The position numbers and the translations under genes are program-made. From Chitinophagaceae bacterium (GTDB lineage: Bacteria > Bacteroidota > Bacteroidia > Chitinophagales > Chitinophagaceae), in contig CANFKE010000028.1 of assembly GCA_947447465.1 (NCBI GenBank), positions 1-57,059 on the forward strand: 57,059 nt of DNA, read 5' to 3'. The first letter of the stretch is position 1, and every line of letters starts with the position of its first letter. Below the pieces are notes generated by a model, which was given only the letters and a program-made list of their open reading frames with translations, did no database searches and was not told the DNA's origin. Shown here piece by piece: positions 1-7,476 of this stretch.

Positions 1-96
1 GCCTTTAGAACCTAGCGCCGGACCGATTGGCGGTGCGGGATTAGCCTGGCCGCCTTTTACCTGTAGCTTTACAAAGCCACTGATTTCTTTAGCCAT
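1..96 (-). CDS. rplK: 50S ribosomal protein L11 (uL11), 5' end only
   Basis: The minus strand from 96 downwards encodes [20 protein letters not shown] followed by [12 protein letters not shown], the highly conserved N-terminal domain of ribosomal protein L11. L11 binds the GTPase-associated centre of 23S rRNA and contacts elongation factors. Only 32 codons lie in the window; the gene continues past the left edge. A Bacteroidota-type -7 box lies about 105 bp upstream, so the gene appears to have its own promoter. In most bacteria nusG lies immediately upstream; here the next gene is divergent and unrelated. Confidence 0.95.
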   Translation of the reverse strand, partial: MAKEISGFVKLQVKGGQANPAPPIGPALGSKG

Positions 97-462
97 TTTT
101 TAATTTTTGGTGTTAACGAATTGATTTTTTCTCTCTCTCGAAAGATTTACAACTCTTCCAAATGCAAACTTATAATAAGAGCAATATGAGAATTGGAGTG
201 CAAATGTAGGAAAATAAAAAATACAAAACTCAAAAAGATGAAAAATTATTTATGGATGTTCCTCATTTGTGGTTGTCATTCAAAGTTTCCCCACCCCAAT
301 GTCATGATGAGCCGCGCCGAACCACGACATGCGCATCCGGCCGGCTCTCTTTGAGAGACCCACCCCATCCCGAACCAACTTAAAACTCAATATCAGTCCA
401 TTAACATACCAAGACACCGTCTTTTAAATATTTTTTTCTATTTTTATCTTCCCAATCCCCCA
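97..462. other. divergent intergenic region between rplK and the SPOR gene
   Basis: This 366-bp gap holds no open frame I would call a gene and no tRNA. It contains the rplK promoter (-7 box at 201-208, minus strand) and an AT-rich leader of about 100 nt. A GC-rich patch at roughly 305-375 has a short inverted repeat (GGCTCTC, then GAGAGACC) of unknown meaning. The plus-strand side just before 463 is strongly T/A-rich and probably holds the promoter of the SPOR gene. Confidence 0.5.
201..208 (-). promoter_or_regulatory. rplK promoter, -7 box
   Basis: Read on the minus strand, 208-201 is TACATTTG, a perfect match to the Bacteroidota -7 consensus TAnnTTTG. A TTTG that could serve as -33 element lies 22 nt further upstream. 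The predicted transcript would have a leader of about 100 nt before rplK. Seen by eye only. Confidence 0.6.
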
Positions 463-1053
463 ATGAACAAGATATTTTTTATATTACTATTTACTTTATT
501 GCCACTTGCTCATTTATCTGCGCAGGAAAAAGGCAAAGTATCCGTGCATTCCGACCCCAGATTAGCATTGCTCATCAGCAAAAGTAAACCTGTTGAACGT
601 CCCGAACCTCCCAAACTCCCCGTCGTAAAAAAAGAGACCCCTAAAAGATCTGAAGCAAAGATCCCGACTTCAAGAATGGAGGAGGTACGCAAAGAGGCAA
701 GAGAATTTGCAGCCGAACGAAATGCTCCCGCAAAAGCTAAACCTTCTTCCGAAGAATTAAAAGCAATAAAGAGGGCCGGCGTCAGAGGTTCTACTATTGG
801 CACCAACTATCGCGGTGCAGGTTTCAGAGTACAGATATATAATGGCCCTAACAGAAATGAAGCTTTGCGCATAAAAGCAGAATTCATGCGCAACTACCCC
901 GGCATTCAAACTTATTTTTCATTTTCATCACCGCATTATCGGGTTAAAGCCGGTAATTTCCGCCGACGCGAAGATGCTGTAGGCCTCTTTCGCGAAGCTA
1001 ATGATACTTATAAGCCTTGCATGATCGTCCCCGACATGCTGGGTGCAAACTAA
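463..1053 (+). CDS. secreted SPOR-domain protein
   Basis: This 196-residue protein has an N-terminal signal peptide (hydrophobic residues 4-19, ending LSAQ), a charged low-complexity linker rich in Lys, Pro and Glu (about 25-115), and a C-terminal SPOR domain (about 118-190; FRVQIYNG at its start, YRVKAGNF near its end). SPOR domains bind denuded peptidoglycan, so the protein is expected in the periplasm or at the outer membrane, near division or remodelling sites. It lies 6 bp before the amidohydrolase gene and is probably cotranscribed with it. The exact role is unknown. Confidence 0.8.
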   Translation: MNKIFFILLFTLLPLAHLSAQEKGKVSVHSDPRLALLISKSKPVERPEPPKLPVVKKETPKRSEAKIPTSRMEEVRKEAREFAAERNAPAKAKPSSEELKAIKRAGVRGSTIGTNYRGAGFRVQIYNGPNRNEALRIKAEFMRNYPGIQTYFSFSSPHYRVKAGNFRRREDAVGLFREANDTYKPCMIVPDMLGAN

Positions 1054-1059
1054 CACAAT

Positions 1060-2238
1060 ATGATCGATCAGATTCGCGCCAAGGCGCAGCAATATTTCCC
1101 CGATGTGCAGGCTATTCGTCATCACATTCACGCTCACCCCGAACTATCGTTTAAAGAATACAATACTTCTGCCTATGTTGCGGCAAAACTCACCGAGTGG
1201 GGCATCCCGCACACTACCAGCGTTGCAGATACAGGCATACTGGCCATAATCGAAGGTAAGGACCCCGGCAAAAAATGCATTGCCCTCCGTGCCGAATTAG
1301 ACGCCCTGCCTATACAGGAAGCGAACGACATTGAATACCGCTCTCAGAACGATGGCATAATGCACGCCTGCGGACACGATGTGCATACCAGTTGCCTGCT
1401 GGGCGCTGCTCGTATCTTATTCGATATGCGCCACGAATGGGAAGGAACAATAAAACTCATCATCCAGCCGGGCGAAGAGAAACATCCGGGTGGAGCCAGC
1501 TTGATGATAAAGGCAGGCGTACTGGAAGATCCTAAGCCTGAAGCCATTCTGGCACTTCACGTTTACCCTCACCTGCCCGTAGGTCAGGTTGGTTTTCGCG
1601 CAGGTCAGTATATGGCCAGCGCCGATGAAGTATATATCACCATTCATGGCAAAGGTGGCCACGCTGCCCTGCCGCACCAGACCATTGATCCTATCGCTAT
1701 AGCGGCACAGGTAATTACAGGTTTGCAACAGGTCATATCCCGCAAAGGCAATCCCCTCATCCCGTCAGTTCTTACTTTTGGAAGCATTCAAGGTGGCTTT
1801 GCCACAAATGTCATTCCCGACAAGGTTGAGATTCTCGGCACCTTCCGCACCATGAACGAAGACTGGCGCTATCAGGCTCATAAATGGATAAAGGATTTTA
1901 CTGAACAAACTTGCGCTGCTTACGGTGCTACCGCAGATGTCGACATACCCGTTGGCTATCCTTCACTATTCAATGATCCCGAACTGACCGCAAAAGCAAT
2001 TGGCTGGGCCAATGAATTTATGGGCGAAGAAAATGTACGTCCATTAGATATGCGCATGGCAGGCGAAGACTTCAGCTTCTACACACATCAGGTTCCGGGC
2101 TGCTTCTTCCGTATCGGCACCAGCAACAATGGCCAATTCACCGCACCCGTACACAACGCTCATTTTAATATCGATGAAAACGCAATGAAGATCGGCATGG
2201 GCATGATGGCCTGGCTGGGATTGAATGCCTTGAAATAA
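1060..2238 (+). CDS. M20D family amidohydrolase (N-acyl amino acid or dipeptide hydrolase)
   Basis: This 392-residue metallohydrolase matches peptidase family M20D (IAA-amino acid hydrolase, hippurate hydrolase and N-acyl-L-amino acid amidohydrolase). Visible motifs are HAHPELSF (residues 24-31), MHACGHDVH (101-109, carrying the Cys and His metal ligands), QPGEE (136-140, the catalytic Glu pair), ALHVYP (165-170), GKGGHAALPH in the dimerisation or lid domain, and MAGEDFSFY near the C-terminus. The length is typical. There is no signal peptide, so it is cytoplasmic. The substrate cannot be read from sequence. It follows the SPOR gene by 6 bp and ends at a strong hairpin. Confidence 0.88.
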   Translation: MIDQIRAKAQQYFPDVQAIRHHIHAHPELSFKEYNTSAYVAAKLTEWGIPHTTSVADTGILAIIEGKDPGKKCIALRAELDALPIQEANDIEYRSQNDGIMHACGHDVHTSCLLGAARILFDMRHEWEGTIKLIIQPGEEKHPGGASLMIKAGVLEDPKPEAILALHVYPHLPVGQVGFRAGQYMASADEVYITIHGKGGHAALPHQTIDPIAIAAQVITGLQQVISRKGNPLIPSVLTFGSIQGGFATNVIPDKVEILGTFRTMNEDWRYQAHKWIKDFTEQTCAAYGATADVDIPVGYPSLFNDPELTAKAIGWANEFMGEENVRPLDMRMAGEDFSFYTHQVPGCFFRIGTSNNGQFTAPVHNAHFNIDENAMKIGMGMMAWLGLNALK

Positions 2239-2262
2239 ACGCTGACTATTTCATCTATACTA

Positions 2263-2309
2263 TTGCAGTTGAACAGGCTATGCCTTTAGCATAGCCTGTT
2301 CAACTGCAA
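2263..2309. terminator. bidirectional terminator hairpin
   Basis: A perfect 21-bp inverted repeat (arms 2263-2283 and 2289-2309) with a 5-nt loop CTTTA lies between two convergent genes. The arms are GC-balanced and the flanks AT-rich. It would serve both the amidohydrolase and the convergent gene ending at 2353. Confidence 0.85.
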
Positions 2310-2352
2310 CCAAATATCAGTTTAGATTATTTACTCTATTCTGCTCTCATTA

Positions 2353-3153
2353 TCAATAATCCACCACTCCACCCTCATGAATTGCACTCACTCTGCCATT
2401 AGTAAACACTAAATACTGCAACTTAGTGTAGTTCCACTTTTCAGTAGTTCCTTTTGCTGTGGTCGACTTTGATGTAACCAATGGCTTTCCCCACGCCAGT
2501 TCGCACATTATAGGTGTCATACCCAATAATACTTTACCTTTATTTATAGCCTTGCCATTTACCGGGCCATATTTCTTTAGTATCTCCTTTTGCTCCTTTT
2601 TTACTTGCTTATTCAGCGCTACTTTATCCAGCGAATCTGAATAATGCTCCGTAGCCGCCGCCAGCGCATCGATCTCATTTTTTCGCCGTTGCTTTTCGGC
2701 TTCCTGTGCTTGCAGATATCCGGCATATTCACTTGCTTCCTTTTGCTTCACCTGCTCCGCAGCATCATGCTTCATATCACTAATACCCCTGTAGAAGACC
2801 AATTCTTGCTCATAAAGGCGGCAATTAAATGTCGGATCTGCAAGCTTAATGTCCTGCAGATGACCTTCTGCGGCACGCACATTATAGAACACATCCTGCC
2901 CTTCAGTAGTGTACCTGCTCATCTGATCCAGAGACGCTTGCAGATAGCCGATATCGGCAGCCAGCACCCGCTCCTTCACATTACGCTCTGGCACCCTGCT
3001 CAGATCTCGTTGATCGTAACGCTGCATCAAAACATAACGATGATCGAAATAAAAAGTATCCAGTCGATAATGAAGTCCATGTACGTAACTGAATTGCGCG
3101 TGAACACCAGATACAACAAAAGAGAAGAGTAAAAGAAGAAAAGAAAATTTCAT
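2353..3153 (-). CDS. secreted coiled-coil protein, unknown function
   Basis: I place the start at the ATG at 3153 because it begins a clear signal peptide (MKFSFLLLLFSFVVSGVHAQ); the frame stays open another 40 codons upstream, but that part is not signal-like. The mature protein (total 266 residues) has an N-terminal region rich in Tyr and His, a Lys/Glu/Gln-rich helical stretch (about 135-195) that is probably a coiled coil, and a C-terminal part (about 203-266) with LLGMTPIMCELAWGKP and LVFTNGRV. That last part resembles the small BamE/SmpA-like or KOW-like fold seen in many Bacteroidota proteins. No function can be assigned. Confidence 0.65.
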   Translation of the reverse strand: MKFSFLLLLFSFVVSGVHAQFSYVHGLHYRLDTFYFDHRYVLMQRYDQRDLSRVPERNVKERVLAADIGYLQASLDQMSRYTTEGQDVFYNVRAAEGHLQDIKLADPTFNCRLYEQELVFYRGISDMKHDAAEQVKQKEASEYAGYLQAQEAEKQRRKNEIDALAAATEHYSDSLDKVALNKQVKKEQKEILKKYGPVNGKAINKGKVLLGMTPIMCELAWGKPLVTSKSTTAKGTTEKWNYTKLQYLVFTNGRVSAIHEGGVVDY

Positions 3154-3513
3154 GGTAAGGCTTGTTTTCAGGATCAGTAAAAAGGTACTGCAATGATAAT
3201 GACAGCTGCTAATAATTAAAAGACCACGGTCAAAAATATTGTCAGCAAAAAAATCATACACTTCAAATACCATACCCTAAATCCTTGACACAAAAACGAT
3301 TACAATAAGATGTTCACATTTTTGTGAATATCTTTATTTTCCAACACCATTTTCACTCATTAATTTACACCCGATTTGGCTAACCACCTGGTCGTTCTTT
3401 GACATATGAACCCTTATTAAACTTCACCAGATCGACTGTCTTGGTGAGCTGCCTTCCTGAGGATCTCGAAAGGCGAGCACGACAGTCTCACGGGACGTAT
3501 TCGTTTTGAGATG

Positions 3514-3709
3514 ACCAATATGTAACCCTGTTTAGCAACGAGAAAATTGCCACATTTCATTAAAAAAGTGGCAACAACTGGCAAAAAGTGGCAGAAAGTG
3601 GCAGAAAGTAGCAATTTGTTAAAACGCTCAAAACCCTTACCTGTAGCACCACTCAGCAAAATACCGGTTAAAAAACTGCCACTTTTATTAAAAATTGCCA
3701 CTTTTTAGA
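3514..3709. repeat. hairpin element copy 1 (TGGCA words at 10-bp period)
   Basis: TGGCA occurs at 3569, 3579, 3589 and 3599, and TAGCA at 3609, each exactly 10 bp apart, directly followed by ATTTGTTAAAA. Inverted words TGCCA occur at 3548, 3677 and 3696. Two nested stems can form: 3563-3574 with 3695-3706 (12 bp) and 3584-3594 with 3676-3686 (11 bp). An alternative 7-bp hairpin pairs 3547-3553 with 3568-3574 and excludes the outer stem. The flank ACCAATATGTAACC and the post-array TTTGTTAAAA are shared with copy 2. Confidence 0.75.
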
Positions 3710-3733
3710 AACGTACAAATAATGTTGTTCGTA

Positions 3734-3753
3734 GAGACGCATAATTGCGTCTC
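3734..3753. repeat. GAGACGC palindrome
   Basis: GAGACGCA and TGCGTCTC form 8-bp arms around a 4-nt TAAT centre. Similar GAGACGC...GCGTCTC palindromes are, from memory, dispersed in many Bacteroidota and cyanobacterial genomes, so this is probably a member of a short interspersed repeat family. No second copy is seen in the window. Confidence 0.6.
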
Positions 3754-3792
3754 CAAAGCGACTGAGCCCAACCACTAGGCAGCACCACCGGT

Positions 3793-3837
3793 CGAAGCGT
3801 CTCGCTTCGTCCTACCCATTGGAAGCGTCTCGCTTCC
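3793..3837. repeat. two tandem AAGCG-TCT-CGCTT palindromes
   Basis: CGAAGCG-TCT-CGCTTCG (3793-3809) is followed 11 bp later by GGAAGCG-TCT-CGCTTCC (3821-3837). The two differ only at the outermost base pair (C-G against G-C), a compensatory change that keeps the 7-bp stem. They look like REP- or MITE-type units. Confidence 0.65.
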
Positions 3838-3909
3838 GTATTAAACTATTTTACAACAACATGATTTACCGACTACCGACCCGCCTTGCAGCACATAACA
3901 AAACACACT

Positions 3910-3959
3910 CCCCTCTTTTCGAAAGAGGGGACAATTTTGCCAACGAAGGTTGGCAAAAT
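3910..3959. repeat. double stem-loop repeat
   Basis: Two adjacent hairpins: CCCCTCTTT/AAAGAGGGG (3910-3918 and 3922-3930, loop TCG), then ATTTTGCCAAC/GTTGGCAAAAT (3934-3944 and 3949-3959, loop GAAG). This paired arrangement resembles dispersed intergenic repeats of Bacteroidota. It has no T-tract on either side and is far from any gene end, so I do not call it a terminator. Confidence 0.6.
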
Positions 3960-4030
3960 CGGGGGTGATAAGCATACATGACAACAGCAGAAACTGTAAA
4001 TTTATAGGAAACGAAAAAAGATTGTTGGTA

Positions 4031-4195
4031 ACCAATATATAAACCTATTTAGGGACGAGAAAGTGGAAGAAACCGGAAGAAAGTGGAAATTTTTGGAAAT
4101 TTGTTAAAATGCCCTGAAAACCTTTACTACAAAGCAATACAGCCAAAAACACTAAAACAAAACTTCCGCAAACAAGAAAAAACTTCCACTTCAGT
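4031..4195. repeat. hairpin element copy 2 (TGGAA words at 10-bp period)
   Basis: TGGAA occurs at 4064, 4084 and 4094 with CGGAA at 4074, again at exact 10-bp spacing and again followed by ATTTGTTAAAA. Inverted words TTCCG (4164-4168) and TTCCA (4184-4188) lie 20 bp apart. They pair in nested order: 4061-4069 with 4183-4191 (9 bp) and 4074-4079 with 4163-4168 (6 bp). The single deviant word CGGAA thus faces the single deviant complement TTCCG. The left flank (ACCAATATATAAACC) aligns with copy 1. Confidence 0.75.
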
Positions 4196-4345
4196 AATTT
4201 AACAGGTCTCTGACCCTACACAACAATTGAGTTTGACAATTCCCCATCATTGATGTAGATATACTCACTAAGAAAAAAAAGACCGTCGATCGCTCAACAG
4301 TCTATTATTAATTTTATGAAAAAAATCTCAGTAAAACATTAAAGA

Positions 4346-5125
4346 TCAATCTTTCCTCTTTATCGCCTCCAGCATTGCCGCATGTATATGACCATTGGTA
4401 GCTAATGTCTCACGTTCGAAAACATTATACGGATCCCCTTCAAAATTGGTAACAACTCCGCCGGCCTCCTGCACAATAAGATAACCTGCTGCTACATCCC
4501 ATGAACTGAGATTGTATTCCCAGAATCCGTCAAAGCGACCACAGGCGACCCAGCAAAGGTCAAGAGCGGCAGAACCCAAACGGCGGATAGGCAGGCCCTC
4601 CATTACAAATCGTTCAAAAACTTTTATCGGATGCTGTTCAGATTCAGGCCACTTATACGGAAAGCCCGTTACCAGGCAAGCCTTTTTAAAATTAGTTTTG
4701 GTAGAGACGCTTATGGGCAACCCGTTCAATGTAGCACCCTTGCCTTTTTCGGCAAAGAACATCTCATTCATCATAGGGTTATAGACTGCTCCCAGCAGCA
4801 GGTCTTCTTTATATTTGAGTGCTATGCTCACACAACAGATAGGAATACCATGCGCAAAGTTCACAGTGCCATCAATAGGATCAATGATCCATTCATAATC
4901 CGATGGCTTCAGTAACTCACCTACCTCCTCACTAATGATGCTGTGATCAGGAAAATGCCTTCTGATGACCTCTATGATCTTGTCTTCCGACATCTGATCG
5001 ACCTCTGTTACCAAATTGTTGATGCCCTCCTTATTATCTACTTTGAACGTACCGTTAAAGTAGAATTGGATGATCTTCCCGGCTTCAGCTGTTGCTTGCA
5101 ACAGTACATCTTTCATATCAGGCAT
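4346..5125 (-). CDS. suhB: inositol monophosphatase family protein (SuhB-like)
   Basis: This 259-residue protein is a Mg2+-dependent phosphatase of the inositol monophosphatase family, dephosphorylating inositol-1-phosphate or related sugar phosphates in the cytoplasm. The metal-binding motifs are present: SEE (65-67), WIIDPIDGT (79-87) and WDVAAG in the C-terminal half. The length matches the family. In the same superfamily CysQ-like enzymes act on 3'-phosphoadenosine phosphates, so the substrate is not certain. The start lies 3 bp after the stop of the upstream tolC-like gene, so the two are almost certainly cotranscribed. Confidence 0.85.
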   Translation of the reverse strand: MPDMKDVLLQATAEAGKIIQFYFNGTFKVDNKEGINNLVTEVDQMSEDKIIEVIRRHFPDHSIISEEVGELLKPSDYEWIIDPIDGTVNFAHGIPICCVSIALKYKEDLLLGAVYNPMMNEMFFAEKGKGATLNGLPISVSTKTNFKKACLVTGFPYKWPESEQHPIKVFERFVMEGLPIRRLGSAALDLCWVACGRFDGFWEYNLSSWDVAAGYLIVQEAGGVVTNFEGDPYNVFERETLATNGHIHAAMLEAIKRKD

Positions 5126-5128
5126 GCG

Positions 5129-6565
5129 TTACAATTTTATTTCTTTACCCAAATAATAATCTATCACCTTTAGCTTGAAGATAAGATCATACTTAGCGAT
5201 CACCATATTAGACGCAGCATTGAATTGCGTTGTCTGCGTCACCAGCAGATCTACTGTACTTGTCAGGCCAAGGTCATACCGCTTTCTGGCAAACTCCAGT
5301 GCACGTGTAGCAGCATCATTAGCCCTTCTGGCAGCATTGTATTTCTGTATCGAATTTACAGCATTGTTATGCGCTTTATATACGTTCTGTCTCAGCGTCT
5401 GCTCTGCATTGAATTCATTCAGTCGCTGCGACTCCAGATTTACTTTAGCCTGCTTTATGCCATACTGCGTCTGCCATCCATTAAATATAGGGATATTAAG
5501 GTTAAGAAATACCGAGTGGCGCAAATTGTTGTCGAACTGGGTAGAGAACGGGATACCGGCACTGCTGGTAGTAAATGAAGGCTGATAAACATCATAGGTA
5601 CGCTTATTGATACTATCCACAGCAAATCCTATCACCTGATAGCCGCTGGGAGTATATGTGTAGCTCTGGTAATTGCTGGCATAGTTGGTACCAAGCTGGT
5701 AACCGGCAGACAATTGCGGATACATTCCGCCTCTGGCTGCCGAAAGCCCTTTCTCTGCCGCTCTTACCCTTAACTTACTACCCTTTACCGAACCAAAATG
5801 ATCTCTGGCCTTTTCATAAATATCTCCCGGTTGCATACCAGATACTGCCAATTGCCCTTCTACTTCAGCATCAGGCACTTCTATCGTAAATGGTGCGCCA
5901 AAATCTAGGTTGAGCAATGCTTTCAGGTCCAGTATGGCAGAATTATAGCTGGCTATTGAATTAATAAGATTAGAACTATCTGTAGCAAGTTGTGACTCAA
6001 GCTGTGCAACATTCAATTCAGGTAAGCGACCGGCAGTAGCAAATGATTTGGTCTGCGATAATTGCGCTATTGAAACTTCTACCTGATTCTTACTGATGTT
6101 GATCTGCTCTTTTGCTAACAATGCAACAAGAAATGCATTGGCTACATTCAGAGATACATCGTCCTTCAATTGGTCAAGGTCTGCTTTAGATGCTTCGAGC
6201 GCAAACTTGTTCTTGGCAATATTATTACGCACCTGCAACCCGCCAAACAATAAGGCACTCACCGTTCCCGATGCACTCAGTGAATTATAGCTACCTTCCA
6301 CAAACTGGTTGGTGGTAGGGTTGATAGAACGACCAAAGCTCTTACCATAAGACCCTGAAGCACTGACCGCCGGTATTTGCGACAACTGGCTTTGCAACAA
6401 AGTATAGCGGGCCAGTCGGGCATTCAGCGAATCCTGTTTAATAGATATGTTGTGCGATATAGCATATTGCACACATCGCTGCAGGCTCCATACATTGTCT
6501 TGTTGCGCCTGAGCCTGTAGGTGCAGCAATAAGAAAACAACCAGTAATGCCTTGAACGATCGCAT
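5129..6565 (-). CDS. TolC-family outer membrane efflux protein
   Basis: The start is set at the ATG at 6565, which opens a signal peptide (MRSFKALLVVFLLLHLQAQAQ); the longer frame adds 13 unlikely residues. The 478-residue protein has the two-fold OEP pattern of TolC: WSLQRCVQYAISHN at the N-terminus, long amphipathic helices, and a second half ending with RYDLGLTSTVDLLVTQ and YDLIFKLKVIDYYLG. TolC proteins form trimeric outer-membrane ducts for type I or RND exporters. No inner-membrane pump or adaptor gene is adjacent, so its partner must be encoded elsewhere. Confidence 0.85.
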   Translation of the reverse strand: MRSFKALLVVFLLLHLQAQAQQDNVWSLQRCVQYAISHNISIKQDSLNARLARYTLLQSQLSQIPAVSASGSYGKSFGRSINPTTNQFVEGSYNSLSASGTVSALLFGGLQVRNNIAKNKFALEASKADLDQLKDDVSLNVANAFLVALLAKEQINISKNQVEVSIAQLSQTKSFATAGRLPELNVAQLESQLATDSSNLINSIASYNSAILDLKALLNLDFGAPFTIEVPDAEVEGQLAVSGMQPGDIYEKARDHFGSVKGSKLRVRAAEKGLSAARGGMYPQLSAGYQLGTNYASNYQSYTYTPSGYQVIGFAVDSINKRTYDVYQPSFTTSSAGIPFSTQFDNNLRHSVFLNLNIPIFNGWQTQYGIKQAKVNLESQRLNEFNAEQTLRQNVYKAHNNAVNSIQKYNAARRANDAATRALEFARKRYDLGLTSTVDLLVTQTTQFNAASNMVIAKYDLIFKLKVIDYYLGKEIKL

Positions 6566-6668
6566 AGAACAAAAGTAAACGAAAATAAAGCCTGATACAA
6601 ACACCCGACCGATATTTTAAAATTAAGAATAATGTACAGCATAACAATACTCCCTCCTGCCTTAAGCT

Positions 6669-6676
6669 TATATTTG
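6669..6676 (+). promoter_or_regulatory. -7 box upstream of ppk2
   Basis: TATATTTG, a perfect TAnnTTTG match, ends 15 nt before the ATG at 6692, giving a predicted leader of about 10 nt. No clear -33 TTTG is visible at the usual spacing. Confidence 0.5.
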
Positions 6677-6691
6677 AAGTGAAGTAACGTC

Positions 6692-7438
6692 ATGAAAAAG
6701 ATAAAACTAAAAGACTTAGACACCAGAGCACCTCAGCATTTGGATAAACAGCAGACAAAAGATGAACTGGCCAAAACACTGGAACGCCTCAGCGACCTGC
6801 AAAATCTGCTATATGCCGAAAGCAAACACAGTGTACTCATCATCATTCAGGGAATGGATGCCAGTGGAAAAGATGGACTTACCCGAGATGTATTCACCAG
6901 CATGAATCCGCAGGGTGTAAATGTATATTCTTTTAAAGAACCCACTCAAAACGAACTGGCGCACGACTTCCTTTGGCGGGTTCACCAAAATGCACCCGCA
7001 AAAGGTATGATTCAGATATTCAACAGGTCCCATTACGAAGATGTGCTCATCACCAGAGTACATGGCATGACCGACAACAGCACTGCCAAACAAAGAATGG
7101 AAGCCATTAACGATTTTGAACGACTGCTCACCCGTCACAATGACACCCACATTCTTAAGTTCTATCTGCATATATCTCCCGACGAGCAAAAGCAGAGATT
7201 GGAAGAAAGATTAAGCGACCCCTCTAAAATGTGGAAGTACAACGCCAATGATTTTAAGGAAGCTAAGCTATGGGACCAGTACATGGCCTACTATGAAGAG
7301 ATATTTGAAAAATGTAACGAGATCCCCTGGGAGATTATTCCTGCCGATCAAAACTGGTACAAGTCGTATTTGGTAGCAAAAAAACTGGAGGAACTATTGA
7401 AAAGTTTAAAAATGAAATTCCCGGGAATGAAAAAATGA
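6692..7438 (+). CDS. ppk2: PPK2 family polyphosphate kinase / polyphosphate:nucleotide phosphotransferase
   Basis: This 248-residue enzyme transfers phosphate between polyphosphate and nucleoside mono- or diphosphates in the cytoplasm. The Walker A motif GMDASGKDG (54-62) and the Walker B region IQIFNRSHYEDVL (107-119) are typical of PPK2, and the lid module with KQRLEERLSDPSKMWKYNA follows. It is a single-domain protein of the usual length. Class (ADP- or AMP-phosphorylating) cannot be fixed by eye. It is divergent from tolC and followed 38 bp later by an unknown exported protein. Confidence 0.9.
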   Translation: MKKIKLKDLDTRAPQHLDKQQTKDELAKTLERLSDLQNLLYAESKHSVLIIIQGMDASGKDGLTRDVFTSMNPQGVNVYSFKEPTQNELAHDFLWRVHQNAPAKGMIQIFNRSHYEDVLITRVHGMTDNSTAKQRMEAINDFERLLTRHNDTHILKFYLHISPDEQKQRLEERLSDPSKMWKYNANDFKEAKLWDQYMAYYEEIFEKCNEIPWEIIPADQNWYKSYLVAKKLEELLKSLKMKFPGMKK

Positions 7439-7476
7439 CCTTAATGCATTAAATTTCCGCAATTATTAATGTCCCC

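Larger units (their letters stand above)
3154..4345. other. repeat-rich non-coding region of about 1.2 kb
   Basis: No convincing gene lies here: the longest frames (94 and 64 codons, minus strand) run through inverted repeats and have no recognisable product. The region holds two diverged copies of a hairpin-forming element (3514-3709 and 4031-4195), a GAGACGC palindrome, two tandem AAGCG palindromes, and two further stem-loops at 3910-3959. The stretch 3274-3513 also contains a short G/C-richer patch around 3430-3500. It is the densest repeat cluster in the window. Confidence 0.7.

Noticed and set aside
97..462. tRNA-Trp or small RNA gene upstream of rplK
   Set aside because: No cloverleaf, no CCA end and no conserved T-loop sequence (GTTCGAATC type) could be found on either strand.
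2644..3132. Plus-strand 162-codon frame
   Set aside because: Shadow of the secreted coiled-coil gene on the other strand, which has a signal peptide and a proper C-terminal domain.
3569..3613. CRISPR-like array of short repeats
   Set aside because: The repeated word is only 5 bp with 5-bp gaps; CRISPR repeats are longer than 20 bp with unique spacers, and no cas gene is present.
3417..3701. Minus-strand 94-codon frame in the repeat region
   Set aside because: It runs straight through the 10-bp word array and inverted words; the 10-bp period is not compatible with coding constraint.
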